Under the pieces are notes generated by a model, which saw only the letters and a program-made list of their open reading frames with translations, was not told where the DNA came from and did not search any database. Source: Pacificitalea sp040119125 (GTDB lineage Bacteria; Pseudomonadota; Alphaproteobacteria; Rhodobacterales; Rhodobacteraceae). From it: a stretch of DNA of 64,000 nucleotides. This document shows, in pieces, positions 59,766-64,000 of the stretch; the first letter of the stretch is position 1, and each line of letters begins with the position of its first letter. Both the position numbers and the translations under genes were made by a program. The DNA is taken from assembly GCA_040119125.1 (NCBI GenBank), contig JBEDTR010000004.1:186001-250000 (forward strand). The letters are read 5' to 3'.

Positions 59766-60734
59766 ATGCGCCTCAAACTGGTTCCCGACGACACTCATTT
59801 CGACTTCTTCCGCTTTTCAAAGCTGACGCTGGGCGCGTCGGTTCTGGCGATGGCCCTGTCGCTTGCGGCGTTCTTCGCCATGGGCCTGAATTTCGGCATC
59901 GATTTCCTGGGCGGCACCACGATCCGTACCGAAAGCAGCCAGCCGGTGGATGTGGCCGTCTATCGCGATGCGGTATCTGAGCTCGGCTTGGGCGATATCT
60001 CGATCACCGAGGTGTTCGACCCCACATTCGGCCCGGATGAAAACGTGGCGCAGCTGCGCATTCAGGCGCAGGAGGGCGTGGAGAGTATCCAGCAGGACAC
60101 GATCAACGCCGTCGAGGCCGCATTGCAGGAGGTCGATCCCTCGATCACCTTCCCGCAGGTGGAATCGGTCGGTCCCGAAGTGTCCGGCGAGCTGATTCAG
60201 ACCGCGGTCCTGTCCGTGCTGGCGGCGATCGGCGCGGTGCTGGTCTATATCTGGCTGCGGTTCGAATGGCAGTTCGCATTGGGCGCCGTGGCGGCGCTGG
60301 TCCATGATGTGACGCTGACCATCGGGGTCTTTGCTCTGCTACAGATCAAGTTCGATCTGGCGATCATCGCGGCGCTGCTGACCATTGTGGGCTATTCGCT
60401 GAACGATACGGTGGTCGTGTTCGACCGCGTGCGGGAGAACCTGCGCAAGTTCAAGAAGCGGCCCTTGGAAGAGGTTCTGAGCGTGTCGATCAATGAGACG
60501 ATGAGCCGGACGGCCATGACCTCGCTGACCACGCTGATTGCGCTGATCGCGCTGTTCGTTCTGGGCGGCGATGTGATCCGGGGCTTTGTCTTTGCGATGA
60601 TCTGGGGCATTCTGGTCGGCACCTATTCGTCGGTCTTCGTGGCCTCCGACATCCTGCGGATGCTGGGCGTGAAGCGCGACTGGTCCAAGAAGGACGGCGA
60701 AGCAGGAACTCAATTCGGAGGAGCGGAGGGCTGA
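59766..60734 (+). CDS. secF: protein translocase subunit SecF
   Basis: A 322-residue partner of SecD. The first helix is followed by FGIDFLGGTTIRTES and, in the C-terminal part, VVGYSLNDTVVVFDRVREN (as IVGYSLNDT), LSVSINETMSRTAMTSLTTL and GTYSSVFVASDIL. These are the usual SecF motifs. AAAGGAG precedes the ATG. The two genes form the SecDF complex in the inner membrane. Confidence 0.97.
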   Translation: MRLKLVPDDTHFDFFRFSKLTLGASVLAMALSLAAFFAMGLNFGIDFLGGTTIRTESSQPVDVAVYRDAVSELGLGDISITEVFDPTFGPDENVAQLRIQAQEGVESIQQDTINAVEAALQEVDPSITFPQVESVGPEVSGELIQTAVLSVLAAIGAVLVYIWLRFEWQFALGAVAALVHDVTLTIGVFALLQIKFDLAIIAALLTIVGYSLNDTVVVFDRVRENLRKFKKRPLEEVLSVSINETMSRTAMTSLTTLIALIALFVLGGDVIRGFVFAMIWGILVGTYSSVFVASDILRMLGVKRDWSKKDGEAGTQFGGAEG

Positions 60735-60738
60735 GCCC

Positions 60739-61092
60739 ATGCGCCTGAACGAGATCGAATATACCGACAGCCTGCCGATTGATGGCTACGGGCCGGGGTT
60801 TTTCCGCATTGGCGGGGAAGCCCATCAGGGTCCGGTGCTGGTGACGCCCTCCGGGTTGATCCCATGGACCGGGCTGGACGACATCGCCCCGCTGACGGCG
60901 GTGGCGGGACGGGTCGATGTGCTGTTTCTTGGCACCGGCGCGGAGATTGCCCACCCGCCGCGCGCGCTGCGCGACGCGATGGATGCGGCGCAGGTGGGGT
61001 TGGAGACGATGAACAGCCCGGCGGCGGCGCGCACCTATAACGTGTTGTTGTCCGAGGGCCGACGTGTGGCAGTGGCGCTGATTCCCGTCTAA
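60739..61092 (+). CDS. Mth938-like domain protein
   Basis: A 117-residue protein of the Mth938/DUF498 family. GYGPGFFRIGGEAHQGPVLV and VLFLGTGAEIAHPPRALRDA are the recognisable stretches. It follows secF by 4 bp, a placement typical of alphaproteobacteria. The mitochondrial relative NDUFAF3 helps assemble complex I; whether that applies here is unknown. Confidence 0.88.
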   Translation: MRLNEIEYTDSLPIDGYGPGFFRIGGEAHQGPVLVTPSGLIPWTGLDDIAPLTAVAGRVDVLFLGTGAEIAHPPRALRDAMDAAQVGLETMNSPAAARTYNVLLSEGRRVAVALIPV

Positions 61093-61376
61093 GGCGGCAC
61101 ACACCGCGCAGGCGCCGCACGCATAGCGTGCATGTCACCGCATGGAAGCTCGCGCTGCGCGTGAGGCGCGGCACCTGCCAGCGGTGTTTTCGGCTCACAT
61201 ATGAGTGATATTGAATGTAATCGCCCCCCCGCGCAGTTGGTCACATGGACGCAGAGGGGCCGGACCGCTAGGTTCCACAACGTCGGACGGTGCGACTTCG
61301 GTCGGGGTTCGATACACGAGCAATTTATTCGCCACACGTCGGCACTTGCCACATGAATGCCGAAAAGGAGCTTTCG

Positions 61377-61964
61377 ATGAGCCGTTCCTCCCTCAGCCGC
61401 AGGCAGGCCCTGATGATGGGCGCCGCCGGTATGGTTACCCTCGCCGCCCCGCAGATCGTCCGCGCGCAGGAAATCCGCCCCTTGGTTCAGGCCAGCGACG
61501 ACGTGAAACGGAACGCGTCGAGCTTCACCATCCAGCGCTGGCAGGACCATTTCGACAGCTTGGGCAAAACCTCGATCGTGTGCGACACGACCTCGCGGGC
61601 GCTGCATTACTGGAACGCGGATGGCTCCGATTACCGGCTGTACCCGACCTCCGTTCCGATGTCCGAGGAACTGACCCGCCGTGGTTATACCGAGATCGTG
61701 CGCAAGAAGGTTGGCCCCGACTGGACGCCGACCGCCTCGATGATGGAGCGCGACCCGACGTTGAAATACACCCCGCCGGGCCCCGACAACCCGCTGGGCA
61801 CCCATGCGATGTATCTCAGCTGGCCCGCCTATCTGATCCACGGCACCCATGACACGCGCAAGATCGGCCGTCGGTCGTCTTCGGGCTGCATCGGGCTTTA
61901 TAACGAGAAGATCGAAGAGCTTTACGCCATCACCCCGATCGGTGCTCAGGTCCGTGTGATCTGA
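61377..61964 (+). CDS. L,D-transpeptidase with Tat-type signal
   Basis: About 195 residues. The start MSRSSLSRRQALMMGAAGMV is a twin-arginine signal (SRRQALM) ending near AAPQIVRAQE. The YkuD catalytic domain ends with YLIHGTHDTRKIGRRSSSGCIGLYN, giving the His and the nucleophilic Cys of the SxGCI motif. It would cross-link peptidoglycan or attach proteins in the periplasm. The ATG follows AAAAGGAG. A 284-bp gap separates it from the Mth938-like gene; I saw no regulatory site there. Confidence 0.92.
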   Translation: MSRSSLSRRQALMMGAAGMVTLAAPQIVRAQEIRPLVQASDDVKRNASSFTIQRWQDHFDSLGKTSIVCDTTSRALHYWNADGSDYRLYPTSVPMSEELTRRGYTEIVRKKVGPDWTPTASMMERDPTLKYTPPGPDNPLGTHAMYLSWPAYLIHGTHDTRKIGRRSSSGCIGLYNEKIEELYAITPIGAQVRVI

Positions 61965-61991
61965 GAAGGTCCCAATAGGGGATGCTGTCAT

Positions 61992-62019
61992 GGCCCGGTG
62001 CACAAGCGCCGGGCCTTTT
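61992..62019 (+). terminator. intrinsic terminator after the L,D-transpeptidase gene
   Basis: GGCCCGG pairs with CCGGGCC around a short loop and is followed by TTTTG, 28 bp after the stop codon. Confidence 0.75.
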
Positions 62020-62067
62020 GCGTTTCAGGGAAGTGGCATTCACCCCGCAAGCTGACGGGCGACCTAT

Positions 62068-62173
62068 GCCTGCCCGTGGGGTGGTGCAGCTGCGGGTGAG
62101 TGGTGTGCTTTATGGGGGCGCTCAGGGGCCAGCGCGAGGTCCTGAAGTGCCAGCGCGCGAGGACGGGAGGCGC
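62068..62173 (-). repeat. structured repeat copy 6a, degenerate
   Basis: About 106 bp matching the end block (GCCTGCCCGTGGGGTGG) and the central GTGCTTTATG region, then decaying before hairpin II. Hairpin I is missing. Confidence 0.65.
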
Positions 62174-62192
62174 ACCGCTGACGTGCAACAGA

Positions 62193-62346
62193 AGCCTCCC
62201 CGTGGGTTGGCGCTGCTACAACTGAACGGTGCGCTTTATGGTGCAGTGTTCCTCCCCGTTCCGAGGTCAGCGAGGGGCCCCAAAGCGCCAACCCGCCGGA
62301 ACGGGCAGGCGCTCGCCCGCGCGGCCTTTGGCCTTGTTCGCGGGCG
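62193..62346 (-). repeat. structured repeat copy 6b
   Basis: A 154-bp copy in minus orientation with arms CGCCCGCG/CGCGGGCG, bulge AACAA, inner GGCC/GGCC and loop AAA. Hairpin II contains a G-T pair (CGGGTTGGCGCT). Confidence 0.87.
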
Positions 62347-62366
62347 GGTGTGCTTAGCATGACGGT

Positions 62367-62516
62367 AGCCTGCCCGTGGGGTGGCGCTGCTGCGGGTGAG
62401 CGGCGTGCTTTGGGGGCGTGTTCCTCCCTGCTCCGAGGTCAGCGAGAGGTGGCAGAGCTCCAACCCGCCGGGACGGGCAGGCGCTCGACCGCGCGGCTTC
62501 GCCTTGTTCGGGGGCG
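62367..62516 (-). repeat. structured repeat copy 6c
   Basis: A 150-bp minus-orientation copy, nearest to glnA. Arms CGCCCCCG/CGCGGTCG pair imperfectly (two mismatches), while the bulge AACAA and inner stem GGC-GAA-GCC are kept. This is the weakest stem I of the full copies. Confidence 0.83.
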
Positions 62517-62565
62517 GGTGGCAGGCGCTTGACGCAACGGATCAGGACCTGCCGCCGCGCCAAAC

Positions 62566-62598
62566 GAAAAAGAGCGGACCCGAAGGCCCGCTCTTTGC
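62566..62598 (-). terminator. intrinsic terminator after glnA
   Basis: Read on the minus strand, AAAGAGCGG and CCGCTCTTT flank a short loop containing CCTTCGGG and are followed by TTCG. It lies 22 bp after the glnA stop. Confidence 0.8.
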
Positions 62599-62619
62599 AA
62601 TAGTCCCTCGCGGGATGGA

Positions 62620-64000
62620 TCAGCAGCTGTAGTAGAGCTTGAATTCCATCGGGTGCGGGGTGTGCTCGTAGGCGTAGATCTCTTCCCATTTGAGATCCAT
62701 GTAGCCTTCGATCTGGCTTTTGGTGAACACGTCGCCGGCCAGCAGGAAGTCCATGTCGGCTTCCAGCTCTTCCAGTGCTTCGCGGAGCGAGGCGCAGACG
62801 GTCGGGATGCCGGCCAGTTCCTCGGCGGGCAGATCGTAGAGATCCTTGTCCATCGCGTCGCCGGGGTGGATCTTGTTCTTGATGCCGTCGATGCCAGCCA
62901 TCAGCAGTGCGGAGAAGCACAGGTAAGGGTTGGCGGAGGGATCGGGGAAGCGAGCTTCGACGCGCTTCGCCTTGGGGTTCTCGGCCCACGGGATACGGAC
63001 GCAGCCAGAGCGGTTGCGGGCCGAATACGCACGCAGAACCGGGGCTTCGAAGCCGGGGATCAGGCGCTTGTAGGAGTTGGTCGAGGGGTTGGTGAAGGCG
63101 TTGAGCGCCTTGGCGTGCTTCAGGATGCCGCCGATGAAATACAGCGCCTCGTCGGAGAGGTCAGCATATTTGTCGCCTGCAAAGACCGGCTTGCCGTCCT
63201 TGAAGATCGACATGTTGACGTGCATCCCGGTGCCGTTGTCGCCGGCAATCGGCTTCGGCATGAAGGTCGCGGATTTGCCATAGGCATGGGCGACGTTGTG
63301 GATGACGTATTTGTATTTCTGGATCTCGTCGGCCTGATGGGTCAGGGTCCCGAAAATCAGGCCCAGCTCGTGCTGGCAGGACGCGACCTCGTGGTGGTGC
63401 TTGTCCACCTTCATGCCCATACGCTTCATGGTCGAGAGCATCTCGGCGCGCAGGTCCTGGGCTTCGTCGATCGGATTGACCGGGAAGTAGCCGCCCTTGA
63501 CGCCGGGACGGTGGCCCATGTTGCCCATTTCGAACTCAGTGTCGGTGTTCCACGACGCGTCGGTCGCATCCACCTGATAGGACACCTTGTTGATGCCGAC
63601 CTGATAGCGGACGTCATCGAACAGGAAGAATTCAGCTTCGGGGCCGAAATAGGACGTGTCACCGATGCCGGTGGACTTCAGGTAGGCTTCGGCCTTCTCG
63701 GCGGTGCCGCGCGGGTCGCGATCATAGGCTTCGCCAGTGTCGGGCTCGACCACGGTGCAATGCAGACACAGGGTCTTTTCCGCGTAGAACGGGTCGATAT
63801 AGGCGGAGCCGGACGCCGGCATCAGTTTCATGTCGGACTGGTCGATGGACTTCCAGCCGGCAATCGAGGAGCCGTCGAACATGAAGCCTTCTTCGAGGAA
63901 GTCTTCGTCCACCTGATCGGCGACCAGCGTAACATGTTGCAGTTTGCCGCGCGGATCGGTGAAGCGGATGTCGACGTATTCGACGTCTTCGTCCTTGATT
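62620..64000 (-). CDS. glnA: glutamine synthetase type I, 5' end beyond the window
   Basis: About 460 residues are visible; only the first few codons lie past the right edge. The visible start reads IKDEDVEYVDIRFTDPRGKL and continues in frame through GFMFDGSSIAGW. Later motifs are PEAEFFLFDDVRY, NGTGMHVNMSIFKDG, and MDKDLYDLPAEE with the Tyr that is adenylylated in proteobacterial GSI-beta enzymes. It ends in YYSC. It makes glutamine from glutamate, ammonia and ATP. The urea importer in the same window also serves nitrogen supply. Confidence 0.96.
   Translation of the reverse strand, partial: IKDEDVEYVDIRFTDPRGKLQHVTLVADQVDEDFLEEGFMFDGSSIAGWKSIDQSDMKLMPASGSAYIDPFYAEKTLCLHCTVVEPDTGEAYDRDPRGTAEKAEAYLKSTGIGDTSYFGPEAEFFLFDDVRYQVGINKVSYQVDATDASWNTDTEFEMGNMGHRPGVKGGYFPVNPIDEAQDLRAEMLSTMKRMGMKVDKHHHEVASCQHELGLIFGTLTHQADEIQKYKYVIHNVAHAYGKSATFMPKPIAGDNGTGMHVNMSIFKDGKPVFAGDKYADLSDEALYFIGGILKHAKALNAFTNPSTNSYKRLIPGFEAPVLRAYSARNRSGCVRIPWAENPKAKRVEARFPDPSANPYLCFSALLMAGIDGIKNKIHPGDAMDKDLYDLPAEELAGIPTVCASLREALEELEADMDFLLAGDVFTKSQIEGYMDLKWEEIYAYEHTPHPMEFKLYYSC

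Noticed and set aside
61089..62003. 304-codon frame opposite the L,D-transpeptidase
   Set aside because: Antisense to a gene with a Tat signal and a complete catalytic motif.
29883..62516. CRISPR array or insertion sequence as an explanation of the repeats
   Set aside because: Units are about 150 bp, irregularly spaced and scattered in both orientations. There are no short repeats with unique spacers, no cas genes and no transposase.
1..64000. tRNA, rRNA or prophage attachment sites
   Set aside because: I scanned the gaps for cloverleaf ends, conserved rRNA segments and phage or integrase genes and saw none. A short, divergent RNA could still be missed without a covariance search.

Overview
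The window looks like chromosomal DNA of a marine or halotolerant alphaproteobacterium, most probably a member of the Rhodobacterales. The grounds are very high GC, tightly overlapping ATGA operons, TRAP and branched-chain-type ABC transport, an HWE-kinase bacteriophytochrome, ExoD, and the gene orders yajC-secD-secF and yfgM-bamB-der. No rRNA, tRNA, CRISPR array, prophage or transposase was seen. Most genes are ordinary chromosomal functions.

Layout. 1-3.1 kb: a sit/mnt-type metal ABC operon on the minus strand, running off the left edge, with a Fur/Mur-like palindrome upstream. 3.3-6.6 kb: a TRAP transporter (dctP, hairpin terminator, dctQ, dctM). 6.7-12.8 kb: the urea ABC transporter urtABCDE. 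12.9-16.3 kb: a peptide-type ABC transporter without a binding protein. 16.3-19.0 kb: exoD, a YihY/BrkB protein, a small HTH-like protein and a flavin reductase. 19.1-25.0 kb: DNA repair genes (MBL-fold exonuclease plus ATP-dependent ligase, then radical SAM protein plus UdgX-type protein). 25.1-28.5 kb: a bacteriophytochrome kinase divergent from a heme oxygenase that would make its biliverdin. 28.6-29.9 kb: a DUF2945 protein and topoisomerase IB.

30.2-33.7 kb: gpsA, a HAD phosphatase and a GT20 synthase form a minus-strand operon that reads as a route from dihydroxyacetone phosphate to the osmolyte glucosylglycerol. A GH13_18 sugar phosphorylase at 39.1-41.0 kb could recycle it. Between them lies the vitamin B12 uptake operon btuB-F-C-D under a cobalamin riboswitch. 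42.0-43.8 kb: an Atm1-type ABC exporter. 44.2-49.1 kb: an RND efflux pump and adaptor behind a TetR-like operator. 49.6-53.5 kb: yfgM-bamB-der. 54.0-55.7 kb: a glycosyltransferase-like gene and a TspO-like gene. 56.1-61.1 kb: serS divergent from yajC-secD-secF and an Mth938-like gene. 61.4-62.0 kb: a Tat-exported L,D-transpeptidase. 62.6-64.0 kb: glnA, running off the right edge.

The most unusual content is a family of about 150-155 bp structured repeats. There are ten near-complete copies plus truncated ones, in six intergenic clusters. Each begins with a bulged hairpin whose two stems change by compensatory pairs between copies, while the AACAA bulge stays fixed (one A-to-G change in one copy). 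A second hairpin follows, and the far end is complementary to that hairpin's 5' arm. In five of six clusters the element lies downstream of a gene in the same orientation. I do not recognise it as a named family.
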